Below, piece by piece: positions 8,288 through 16,616 of a stretch of DNA of 64,000 nt (the first letter of the stretch is position 1; every line of letters begins with the position of its first letter). The position numbers and the translations under genes were made by a program. This DNA comes from Anaerolineaceae bacterium (GTDB lineage: Bacteria; Chloroflexota; Anaerolineae; Anaerolineales; Anaerolineaceae), in the NCBI GenBank assembly GCA_012839565.1, contig DUMZ01000016.1, positions 1 to 64,000 of the forward strand, given 5' to 3'. The notes below the pieces were generated by a model. That model worked only from the letters and a program-made list of their open reading frames with translations, had not been told where the DNA came from and made no database searches.

Positions 8288-10589
8288 CGAAATCTCCTAT
8301 TAACTCGATTTCGGTTTGTAAATCGATTCCAAATTTTTCCTTGACGCGCGTCTGCCCCATGCGAATGAGCGTGTAAATCTCCTGCGCGGAAGCTTCGCCA
8401 TCGTTGAGAATGAAGTTGGCATGCTTGTCACTCACGCGCGCTTTGCCGTAAACAAAACCTTTCATGCCAGCCTCTTCAAGCAGACGACCAGCAAAATCGT
8501 TGGGCGGGTTTTTGAAGGTTGAGCCAAAACTGTGACCTTTGGGCTGGGCTTGAGCACGTTTGGCGGTGAGAGCGTCGAGCTTTTCAAGCGATTCGCTTGA
8601 GTCGACATGTTCACCGTGGAAAGTCGCGGAAAATATGACCGTGTCAATGCCTTCGCGTTTCAATTTGCTTGAGCGATATTGAAAGTCCATATCTTCAACG
8701 CTGAGCGTTTGTTCGCCACCATCGCGGGTGATAAGCGTAACAGTGTCAAGCTGCGATTGCACATCGCCACCATGCGCGCCAGCGTTGCCATAAACCGCGC
8801 CACCGACCGTGCCGGGGATGCTGTTGCACCATTCCAACCCACCCAGTCCCGCGCGGGATGCCATTTGGGCGACGGTGCCCAGTTTCGCGCCGGCTTCAGC
8901 ATAGAGCAGGGGGGGCGTATGGTCTTTGAAAATCTCAACCTTGTTGCAGCGGTTGATGAGCACGATGCCGGGATACCCTTTATCGCTGACGAGCAGATTT
9001 GAGCCACCGCCTAAAATCTTGAAGGGTACATCCAAAGACCAAAGTGATTTCACCGCGTGGCGTAATTCGTCCAAGGTGTTGATAACAATCAATCCACCAG
9101 CGGGTCCGCCGACCTTAATGCTTGTGTATTTGGCAAGTTCTTCGCCACGTTGCAGTTTCGCGCCGAAGAGAGCTTCAAGTTTGCGCATGGGCAAGCTGGG
9201 TTGAAGGGTTTCTGAATTATTTTCTTCTAATAATGCCTGTAATTTCGCGCTGAACTGGGGACCCTTGCCAGCTGAGAAAACAATAATCAAATCATTGTGC
9301 TGAATGAGTTCGTAAATGAGCGCGGTGGCTTCATCCTGATCGGGCAGGTAAAGGGCTTTGCCATCTTCAAGCGCGTCAACGATGACCTGGGGCGTGTAAC
9401 CTTCGTCCACTTCGCGGGCAGCGTAGATTTCCATGATGATTGCCTGGTCTGCCAGCTTGAGCGCGTCGATATAATCTTTTTGCAAGCGTTGCGTACGGCT
9501 AAAAGTATGGGGTTCCCAAACCGCCCAGATTTTGCGGTCGGGATAAGCGTTGCGTACCGCCTCAAGCGTGTAACGGAGTTGTGTGGGGTGGTGACCGTAG
9601 TCGTTGATGAGCGTAACGCCGTCTTTTTCGTAAACAAGGTCCCAGCGTCGTTCGGTACCGCTGAAATCGGCCAGGCTTTCGCAGGCTAACTGAGGATTGA
9701 TGCCCAGGATGTGCAAACAGGCCAAAATCGCGGTGGCGTTGAGCGCGTTGTGTTTGCCGGGCAGGCTGGGGGTAAAGGGGCCACTGAGTTGGGGCACACC
9801 GCCACGCTTGCTGGTCAGGACAAATTCGTTTGAAGCATGGCTGGGGTCAAGGAACAGCGCGGTGTAATCGCAGTTTTCGTCCAAACCGTAGGTAAGTACC
9901 TGGATGTGGTCAAAGCTGTTGTTGGCAAGAAAATGTTTTACACCAGGATCTTCGGCACAGAGCAAAGCAACACCACCGGGTTTGGTTTTGTTCAGGAAGT
10001 CCACATAAGCCTGTTCGTAAATTTCAGGTGTGGCAAAGCAGTCAGGGTGGTCATATTCGATATTGGTAATCACGCTGATTTGCGGTGCCAGTCCCAGGAA
10101 CATATAGTCATATTCATCGGCTTCGATGACAAAGAGCCCGCCCTGGCCGGCGTGGGCGTTGGTGCCCAGTTTCTTGATTTCGGAACCGAGAATGAAACTC
10201 GGATCTTGGCCAAGATTGCTTAGCGTTTCGATGAGCATGGCGGTGGTTGTGGTTTTGCCATGCGTGCCGGCGATGGCGATGGTATCTTTGCCCGCGGTTA
10301 TTTCGGGCAGGAAGTCGGAGCGTTTGAGCACGGGAATGCCTGCGGCTTTGCCGGCGATAACTTCGGGGTCTTCATCGCGGATGGCGGAAGAACGCACGAT
10401 GACGTCGGCCTGTGTGGCAAGGTCGGGATGGCTGCCAACGCGCGCGTCAGCGCCTTTGGCGCGGACAAGGTCAAAGTATGACGAGCGGTTTTTGTCGCTG
10501 CCGGTCACTTTGTAGCCTTTTTCAAGTAAAAAGATGGCAATCGCGCTCATGCCTGTTCCACCGATGCCGATCAGATGCACTGTTCTCAT
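8277..10589 (-). CDS. murC/murB: fused MurC-MurB (UDP-MurNAc--L-Ala ligase / UDP-MurNAc dehydrogenase)
   Basis: One 770-residue chain carries two steps of UDP-MurNAc-peptide synthesis. Residues about 1-455 are MurC, which adds L-alanine to UDP-MurNAc: Rossmann start HLIGIGGTGMSA, P-loop GTHGKTTTT (108-116), NDYGHHPTQ. Residues about 468-770 are MurB, the FAD enzyme making UDP-MurNAc from the enolpyruvyl precursor: GGGSNLLVSD (527-536), GTVGGAVYGNAGAHGG, and GSTFKNP (689-695) with the catalytic serine. The join (about 455-468) is a short polar linker with no stop or frameshift in between. ATGA overlap with murG and an 11-nt overlap with ddl show tight coupling. Both halves look intact. Confidence 0.96.
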   Translation of the reverse strand: MRTVHLIGIGGTGMSAIAIFLLEKGYKVTGSDKNRSSYFDLVRAKGADARVGSHPDLATQADVIVRSSAIRDEDPEVIAGKAAGIPVLKRSDFLPEITAGKDTIAIAGTHGKTTTTAMLIETLSNLGQDPSFILGSEIKKLGTNAHAGQGGLFVIEADEYDYMFLGLAPQISVITNIEYDHPDCFATPEIYEQAYVDFLNKTKPGGVALLCAEDPGVKHFLANNSFDHIQVLTYGLDENCDYTALFLDPSHASNEFVLTSKRGGVPQLSGPFTPSLPGKHNALNATAILACLHILGINPQLACESLADFSGTERRWDLVYEKDGVTLINDYGHHPTQLRYTLEAVRNAYPDRKIWAVWEPHTFSRTQRLQKDYIDALKLADQAIIMEIYAAREVDEGYTPQVIVDALEDGKALYLPDQDEATALIYELIQHNDLIIVFSAGKGPQFSAKLQALLEENNSETLQPSLPMRKLEALFGAKLQRGEELAKYTSIKVGGPAGGLIVINTLDELRHAVKSLWSLDVPFKILGGGSNLLVSDKGYPGIVLINRCNKVEIFKDHTPPLLYAEAGAKLGTVAQMASRAGLGGLEWCNSIPGTVGGAVYGNAGAHGGDVQSQLDTVTLITRDGGEQTLSVEDMDFQYRSSKLKREGIDTVIFSATFHGEHVDSSESLEKLDALTAKRAQAQPKGHSFGSTFKNPPNDFAGRLLEEAGMKGFVYGKARVSDKHANFILNDGEASAQEIYTLIRMGQTRVKEKFGIDLQTEIELIGDFDEF

Positions 10590-11659
10590 GCCGCGCCTGC
10601 CATTTCGTAAAGTAGTTCGGCGATGTTTTCGGCCGCGTTGGGATGGGTTAGCGAGCGCATGGCGTTGGACATGCGGGCGAGTTTGCCAGGGTTTTGCATC
10701 AGGTTTTCAATGGTTTCGTGGAGTTCAGCCATCAGGCGTGAATCTTCCAGCAGAATGGCGGCGTCGCGGTCTACCAGATAGTCAGCGTTGACTTTTTGGT
10801 ACTGCCAGGCGTAGGGGTATGGTACTAAAATGGCTGGCAGAGCGAAGTAGGGATACTCGCCCAAGGCACTCGCGCCAGCGCGTGAGACGACCAAATCAGC
10901 GGCTGCCATCGCGGCACCGACTTCGTGCAGATAGGGGAAGGCCTGATAGCGCGCGCCAAGCGATTCGGTGGCCTTGCTGACTTTTTCCCAGTCGAGATGC
11001 CCAACAAGATGGATGACCTGGTACTTTTCGACCAGTTTATCGGCAATGCTGATGACGGCTTTATTAATCGAACGTGCGCCAGTGCTGCCACCCATGAACA
11101 AAATGGTGGGCAAATCGGGACTAAAGTGGAAGTATTCCAAACCTTCGGGCTTGGTCCATTGCTTGAGTTCATCGCGCAAGGGATAGCCGGTAACAACGAG
11201 TTTATCGGAAGACTTATAGAACATTTTGGTATCCTCCGTGGTAATTGCGATTTTTTTGGCAAAGCGACCGAGCGTTTTTAGCGCCAAACCGGGTTCGATG
11301 TCGGGCACATAAAGCAAAGACGGCACGTGACGTCCGGCTAATGCCATAGGCACTGCCACGAACCCGCCGGTGAAGAGCAAAACGTCGGGTTTGAAGCGTT
11401 TCAATATCGCTTTTGAGTCTCGGTAGCCTTTCCATAGTTTTAGTAGGTTTCCAGGCAGTTTTTTAATGGACACACCATGCACGCCAGCGGCGCGAATGCC
11501 TTCAAAGGGAATGCCAGCGCGTTGCACCAAATTAGCTTCGATGCCGTCGGCTGTGCCAACCCAGAGAATGTCGTGACCAGCTTTATTCAGTATCTCGGTA
11601 ACGGTTAGGGCGGGATACACTCCGCCGCCAGTCCCGCCCGCGCAAATCAACAGCCGCAC
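10586..11659 (-). CDS. murG: UDP-GlcNAc transferase MurG
   Basis: MurG adds GlcNAc to lipid I, giving lipid II at the inner face of the membrane. The 357-residue GT28 enzyme begins with the glycine-rich CAGGTGGGVYPAL, has FTGGFVAVP, GGSTGARSIN in the C-terminal domain and SRAGASALGE in the UDP-GlcNAc site. The family usually has GGSxGA and GGTGGHxxPA; here the histidine of the first motif is replaced (GGGVYPA). The start lies inside the ftsW reading frame, giving a 77-nt overlap in different frames, and the end overlaps murC/murB by 4 nt (ATGA). Confidence 0.95.
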   Translation of the reverse strand: MRLLICAGGTGGGVYPALTVTEILNKAGHDILWVGTADGIEANLVQRAGIPFEGIRAAGVHGVSIKKLPGNLLKLWKGYRDSKAILKRFKPDVLLFTGGFVAVPMALAGRHVPSLLYVPDIEPGLALKTLGRFAKKIAITTEDTKMFYKSSDKLVVTGYPLRDELKQWTKPEGLEYFHFSPDLPTILFMGGSTGARSINKAVISIADKLVEKYQVIHLVGHLDWEKVSKATESLGARYQAFPYLHEVGAAMAAADLVVSRAGASALGEYPYFALPAILVPYPYAWQYQKVNADYLVDRDAAILLEDSRLMAELHETIENLMQNPGKLARMSNAMRSLTHPNAAENIAELLYEMAGAA

Positions 11660-12806
11660 TGCCTGAACTCCTTTCCTGATTTATTTTTGCGGCACTCTGA
11701 CGCGAAACGTTCATCACAATGCCGATGGCAAATAGGGTGGTGACCATGCTTGAGCCACCCGCGCTGATGAAGGGCAAAGCGTTTCCTGCCATGGGGAAAA
11801 GCCCAACAATAACCGCGATATTCATCAGTGCTTCCAAAACAATCCATCCGATTAGTCCGAATGATAAAAGTTTGCCTAAATTGTCCGGCGCGTTTTTAGC
11901 GATAACGTAACCACGCCAGAGCAAAAGAACAAACAAGATAATGACGAAAAATGAGCCGAAAACGCCGGTTTCTTCAGCGATAACGGCAAAGATACTGTCG
12001 GTATGGGGCAGGGGCAGGCCGGTGAATTTGGTATCGGCATTGCCAAGTCCAACCCCGAAGAAGCGTCCTTTGATGACGGCTTCGAAGGTGCGTCGGATGT
12101 GATAGGAGCCTTTAACAGGGTTTTGAATACCACTGAGATATTGACTGATTCGCGCTCGTCCCGTGGGTAAAATGTTGACCGCCAAAAGACCAAGACCAAG
12201 ACCACCAGCCAAAGACAACATAATTTGACGCAAATCTCCACCGCCAATGAAGAACATGATAATGCCCAAGATGCCAATAGTAGCAGCAGCGCTGATATCA
12301 GGTTGAAAAATAATCAAGGCGGCGACCAAGCCTACAATAGCGACGAGTGGAATGAGACCATCTTTGAAGCTACCCAAGGTTTCGCGTCGATTGTTGAGCC
12401 AAACCGCAAGATACAAAATGGTAGCCATTTTTGCCAATTCCGTTGGCTGCCCTGAGCCATCAAACAATGTTCGGGTAGCATCAGATTTCACGCGGCTAAC
12501 AATCAAAACTGCAATGAGCAGAATGAGAACACCTATCATCATAATGACCACTACTTTTGAGTAAAAGTGATAATCAGTCAAACTCGCTATTAAACAAATC
12601 ACTAGACCTATTCCAACCCAAATAAGCTGGCGGTTGAAAATATGTGTTGGTGCTTTTCCAGCACGTAATGAGGCGTCCCAGCTTGAAGAATAGACCATCA
12701 GCAAGCCAAAAACGACCAAACAGGCAACGATGATTAACAAGGGCACATCGATGCCAAGGCGTTTTACGCCGACTGGTTTTGCCTGGGCTTGAACTTGGGT
12801 ACTCAT
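11583..12806 (-). CDS. ftsW: peptidoglycan polymerase FtsW (SEDS family)
   Basis: FtsW is the septal glycosyltransferase that works with the class B PBP. The 407-residue protein has about ten hydrophobic helices, the SEDS signature GLPLPHTDSIFAVIAEETG and FISAGGSSMV near the end. After the last helix it has a charged tail (about 380-407, rich in R, S and D) whose final 25 codons lie inside murG in another frame. ATGA overlap with murD. Cell-shape paralogue RodA is the alternative, but location inside the dcw cluster favours FtsW. Confidence 0.93.
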   Translation of the reverse strand: MSTQVQAQAKPVGVKRLGIDVPLLIIVACLVVFGLLMVYSSSWDASLRAGKAPTHIFNRQLIWVGIGLVICLIASLTDYHFYSKVVVIMMIGVLILLIAVLIVSRVKSDATRTLFDGSGQPTELAKMATILYLAVWLNNRRETLGSFKDGLIPLVAIVGLVAALIIFQPDISAAATIGILGIIMFFIGGGDLRQIMLSLAGGLGLGLLAVNILPTGRARISQYLSGIQNPVKGSYHIRRTFEAVIKGRFFGVGLGNADTKFTGLPLPHTDSIFAVIAEETGVFGSFFVIILFVLLLWRGYVIAKNAPDNLGKLLSFGLIGWIVLEALMNIAVIVGLFPMAGNALPFISAGGSSMVTTLFAIGIVMNVSRQSAAKINQERSSGSAAVDLRGRDWRRSVSRPNRYRDTE

Positions 12807-14191
12807 AACTCACTTATCCATTTCGCGTAGCAGTTGCCACGTTCTTCAAAGTCAATAAAAGCGTCATAACTGGTGCCACCGGGAGAGAGCAGAACGATGT
12901 CGCCGGCTTCAGCCTTTTCCGCAGCGATTTTGACCGCATTTTGAAGGGTTCCAGCCTGGCTGAGCGACAAATAGTTGGCTGGTTTTTTGCCACGACCAAG
13001 GATTTCTGCAATCATCGGGCTGGCTTCGCCAAACAAAATGATGTGTTTGGCTCTTTGACTGGCAAAGGCGAGCAAGTCTTCCCAGGGCAGGTTTTTATCG
13101 CGACCACCCAAAAGCAGAATGATGGGTTCGTCAAAAGATTTCAACGCGGCAAGGGAGCGTTCGGGTGTGGTGGCGATGGAGTCGTCATACCACTTTACGT
13201 CATTGCGCGTCGCGACGAGTTGCAACCGGTGCGAAACGCCTTCAAATTCTTCGATGGCGGTCTGAATAGCCGGCAGGGCGATGGTCGCGCCAGCGGCAAT
13301 GGCACAGGCTGCCAAAACATTTTGCAGGTTGTGTTCACCGCGTAAAGGAATCCACTCGATGGGCAACATTTTCATGCGTTCGCGGGCAATCTGAAGCATG
13401 ATGTTTCCGTTTTCAACGTAGGTGCCATGTTCATTTCTGCCAGGTTGTTTGTAACCAAAGCTGATTAGGTCGCCGTGGAGTTCGTCGCGTAAGTCCCAGG
13501 AACCTTTGTCATCACGGTTGAGAATGGCAAGGTCAGCTTGCTTTTGAAATTTCAGGATGCGCGCTTTGGCGGCGGTATATGCGCCCAGGGTGCCATGTCG
13601 GTCAAGGTGGTTGGGGGTGATGTTTAGCACGGCAGCGACGTGGGGGGAGCGGGTCATCAGTTCGAGCTGGAAGCTGGAAAGTTCCATAATGGCCAGGTCA
13701 TCTTCGTGCATCTCGTCAACATTGTTGATGAGCGGGTAGCCGATATTGCCACCGGTCCAGGCGCGGTTTTTATGGGTCTTCATGGCGAAGAACTGTTCCG
13801 CCATTTTGCCAAGCAAGGTAGTCGTGGTTGTTTTTCCAGCGGAACCGGTGATGCCGATGACCGTGCAGGGGCAGTTTTCAAGGAATATCTGCGAATCGTT
13901 GCTTAGCTTGATGCGTCGCTTGCGGGCTTCTCGGATGATGGGAATATCCAAAGGCACGCCACCGGAAACGCAGACAAGGTCAACGCCATCAAGAAGTTCG
14001 AGCGGATGCGCGCCAAAGTGGGTTTTCACCTGGGTGTCTGCCAGGCTTTGTTTGGCGTCAGTCAGTTCTGCTTCAGGGCGCGCGTCGGTTAAAGTTACTC
14101 TGGCACCATGTTTATCGAGATAACGCGATGCTGCCAGTCCTTGTCGGGCCGCGCCAATAATCAGAATGTTTTTTGAGTCGTATTTTTTCAT
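12803..14191 (-). CDS. murD: UDP-MurNAc-L-Ala--D-Glu ligase MurD
   Basis: MurD adds D-glutamate to UDP-MurNAc-L-alanine. The 462-residue Mur ligase shows the N-terminal Rossmann motif IIGAARQGLAASRYL, P-loop GITGSAGKTTTTT (113-125), ELSSFQLE typical of MurD, NHLDRHGTLGAY, and LLGGRDKNLPW with the C-terminal LSPGGTSYDAF. It starts just upstream of the mraY stop side (3 nt after mraY) and overlaps ftsW by 4 nt. Confidence 0.96.
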   Translation of the reverse strand: MKKYDSKNILIIGAARQGLAASRYLDKHGARVTLTDARPEAELTDAKQSLADTQVKTHFGAHPLELLDGVDLVCVSGGVPLDIPIIREARKRRIKLSNDSQIFLENCPCTVIGITGSAGKTTTTTLLGKMAEQFFAMKTHKNRAWTGGNIGYPLINNVDEMHEDDLAIMELSSFQLELMTRSPHVAAVLNITPNHLDRHGTLGAYTAAKARILKFQKQADLAILNRDDKGSWDLRDELHGDLISFGYKQPGRNEHGTYVENGNIMLQIARERMKMLPIEWIPLRGEHNLQNVLAACAIAAGATIALPAIQTAIEEFEGVSHRLQLVATRNDVKWYDDSIATTPERSLAALKSFDEPIILLLGGRDKNLPWEDLLAFASQRAKHIILFGEASPMIAEILGRGKKPANYLSLSQAGTLQNAVKIAAEKAEAGDIVLLSPGGTSYDAFIDFEERGNCYAKWISEL

Positions 14192-14194
14192 CGT

Positions 14195-15193
14195 TTATCC
14201 AATAAATGTCATGCTTAGGCCAATCATTGCGCCAATCAGTTCTATGAGCCAAAATCGCATTACGATTTGGCTTTCTTCCCAGCCAATCATCTCAAAGTGA
14301 TGGTGAATAGGTGTTTTCTTGAAAACCCGGCGTCCGCCTGTGGCTTTGAAGTAAATCACCTGAATGACGACCGAGAGCATCTCCGCAGTAGGAATGATGG
14401 CGATTAGGGGGAGCCAGAGCCACTGGCCGGTCATCAAAGCGACGACCGCCAGCGTGGCGCCCAATGCCTGGGAGCCGGTATCGCCCATAAAGAGTTGTGC
14501 GGGCTTGACGTTGAACCACAAAAAGCCTGCCAAAGCGCCAACGATACAAAAACAAAATCGTGCCAGGTAGATTTGCCCCTGAGTCATGGCGACGATGCCA
14601 TAAATGCCAAACGCGGTCAGTGAAATCATGCCGGCTAAACCGTCGATGCCATCGGTAAAGTTGACGGCATTTGCCATGGCAACAATAATAAAAGCAGCGA
14701 TAATGACATAAGGCCATCCGATGGTAATATAGCCACCGGTGACGGGCCAAATCATTTCAGGGACACGCAATTGATAGCGCAGCATATAGGCGATAACCAG
14801 CGCGACAATAATTTGCAAGATCAGCTTCACTTTGCTGGACATACCAATACCGCGTCGGGGACCACGGATGCCTTCCCAGTCGTCAATCGCGCCAATAATC
14901 GCGAAACCCCACATACAGGCCAGGGGGACTAAGATCGACATACCAAATACGCGTGAACCAAATAGCGTTACCGCGTTTAAAATGACGGTTAACAAGGTAA
15001 CCGGCAGAATAAACATCAAGCCACCCATGGTGGGAACGTTCATTTTTTCACGGTGCGATTCAGGCAGGTCGTCAACACGTATGATTTTGCCCACTTTCCA
15101 GTGTTTGAGCAGGCGAATGAAAGGATCGCCCCAAATAACTGTTAACAAGAAGGCAATGCCACTGACTGCAATCGCGATTGTGGTATTTTCCAT
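14195..15193 (-). CDS. mraY: phospho-MurNAc-pentapeptide transferase MraY
   Basis: MraY transfers phospho-MurNAc-pentapeptide to undecaprenyl phosphate, forming lipid I. The 332-residue polytopic protein has about ten transmembrane helices, VPTMGGL near the N-terminus, the metal-binding IDDWEG (Asp104, Asp105), NFTDGIDGLAG, MGDTGSQALG and the histidine motif PIHHHFE. Its ATG overlaps the murF stop by 1 nt. Confidence 0.96.
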   Translation of the reverse strand: MENTTIAIAVSGIAFLLTVIWGDPFIRLLKHWKVGKIIRVDDLPESHREKMNVPTMGGLMFILPVTLLTVILNAVTLFGSRVFGMSILVPLACMWGFAIIGAIDDWEGIRGPRRGIGMSSKVKLILQIIVALVIAYMLRYQLRVPEMIWPVTGGYITIGWPYVIIAAFIIVAMANAVNFTDGIDGLAGMISLTAFGIYGIVAMTQGQIYLARFCFCIVGALAGFLWFNVKPAQLFMGDTGSQALGATLAVVALMTGQWLWLPLIAIIPTAEMLSVVIQVIYFKATGGRRVFKKTPIHHHFEMIGWEESQIVMRFWLIELIGAMIGLSMTFIG

Positions 15194-16614
15194 TAATGGA
15201 CCTCCTCCAAAGCTGAGACGATTCTCTCAAGATGCATACTGTGTGAACTTTTGACGAGCACAATATCGCCCTGGCTTAAGCGTGGTTTCAAGTAGGCGAT
15301 GGCTTCATCGGTGTTTTCGAACCAACGCAGGTTTTCAGGCTTAAATTCGGTTTCAAGGACAGCATCGCGCGTGATTTGACTGCGTGTGCCAATCAGAACG
15401 ATTTCATCAGCGATTTCTGACGCGCGCAAGCCAACGCGGCGGTGTCCTTCGCGTTCGTACTGGCCAAGTTCAAGCATATCGCCCAGTACGGCAACCTTGC
15501 GTCCGTCGATGTCGCCAAGCAAGTTGAGCGCGGCAAGGGTTGAATCAGGTGAGGCGTTGTAGGTGTCGTCGATGATGAGCGCGCCGGAAGGCGTTTTGAC
15601 GGTAATGACGCGTACCTGTTCTCGACTGCTTTTGAAGGCGTGAAAAATCCAGTCCCAGCTGATGCCCAGGTTGAGCGCCACAGCGCAGGCGCGCAAGATG
15701 GTATAGACGGAATGGCGTCCGATGAGTGGAGCGGTGAGATAGTAAGATTCGCCCTGATGGTGCAGTTGGCAGCGGATGCCGTTCAGCCCACGGCTTTCAA
15801 TTTTGTCAGCCCAAAGGTCAGCGCGGGGATCAAGTCCGTAGTAGAAAACGCGGGCATGGGTTTTTGAAGCCATTTCGCGGACAAAATCATCGTCATAATT
15901 CAAAATTGCCAGGCCCTTTGGGGCTTCGGGCAGTTCTTCGAGCAATTCAGCTTTTCCTTCCGCGATGGCTTCAATTGAGCCAGCGCGTTCGGCATGCACG
16001 GTGCCAATATTCGTGAGTACACCGATATTAGGATGCGCGATATCGCAAAGGAGTTTGATTTCGCCCGCGACATAAAAGCCCATCTCGAGCACGGCGATTT
16101 CATGTTCATGGGTCAGGCTTAGCAGGGTTAAGGGCAAGCCGATTTCATTGTTGTAGTTGCCAGGGTTTTTGAGCGTGCGCATGCGATGCGAGAGCACGCT
16201 GGCAATCAAATCTTTGCTGGAAGATTTGCCCACACTGCCGGTGATGCCGACGACGGGGATATCGAACTGTTCCCGCCAGTAAGTGGCGATGGTTTGTAAG
16301 GCAAGAATTGAATCTGGCACCAGCAAACTATAAGGTGCTTCGGTGGGGATAATCGCATTCGGGTCAGCGATGTCAATCACTGGGTAATCCGATTCGATGG
16401 CGTGGTCAATAATCGCCATATAAGCGCCATTATTGAATGCGTTATCAACGTAAAAGTGTCCGTCAGTAACTTCACCCTTAATGGCGATAAACAGCGAGCC
16501 ATCTTCGCAGCGACGTGAATCAATACAGCCACCGTAAACGGGAATATCCGCTTCAACGGTCTGAATGGGCGATTTGAGTGCCTTTAAGATGTGGGAAATA
16601 CTTAATACACTCAT
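15193..16614 (-). CDS. murF: UDP-MurNAc-tripeptide--D-Ala-D-Ala ligase MurF
   Basis: MurF adds the D-Ala-D-Ala dipeptide made by Ddl. The 473-residue Mur ligase has the P-loop GITGSVGKSSSK (123-134; serines replace the usual threonines but the lysine is kept), TLKNPGNYNNEIGLPLTLL typical of MurF, EMGFYVAGEI and DDTYNASPDS. It follows ftsI directly (2 nt gap). In many bacteria murE sits between ftsI and murF; here there is no space for it. Confidence 0.95.
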   Translation of the reverse strand: MSVLSISHILKALKSPIQTVEADIPVYGGCIDSRRCEDGSLFIAIKGEVTDGHFYVDNAFNNGAYMAIIDHAIESDYPVIDIADPNAIIPTEAPYSLLVPDSILALQTIATYWREQFDIPVVGITGSVGKSSSKDLIASVLSHRMRTLKNPGNYNNEIGLPLTLLSLTHEHEIAVLEMGFYVAGEIKLLCDIAHPNIGVLTNIGTVHAERAGSIEAIAEGKAELLEELPEAPKGLAILNYDDDFVREMASKTHARVFYYGLDPRADLWADKIESRGLNGIRCQLHHQGESYYLTAPLIGRHSVYTILRACAVALNLGISWDWIFHAFKSSREQVRVITVKTPSGALIIDDTYNASPDSTLAALNLLGDIDGRKVAVLGDMLELGQYEREGHRRVGLRASEIADEIVLIGTRSQITRDAVLETEFKPENLRWFENTDEAIAYLKPRLSQGDIVLVKSSHSMHLERIVSALEEVH

Positions 16615-16616
16615 TT

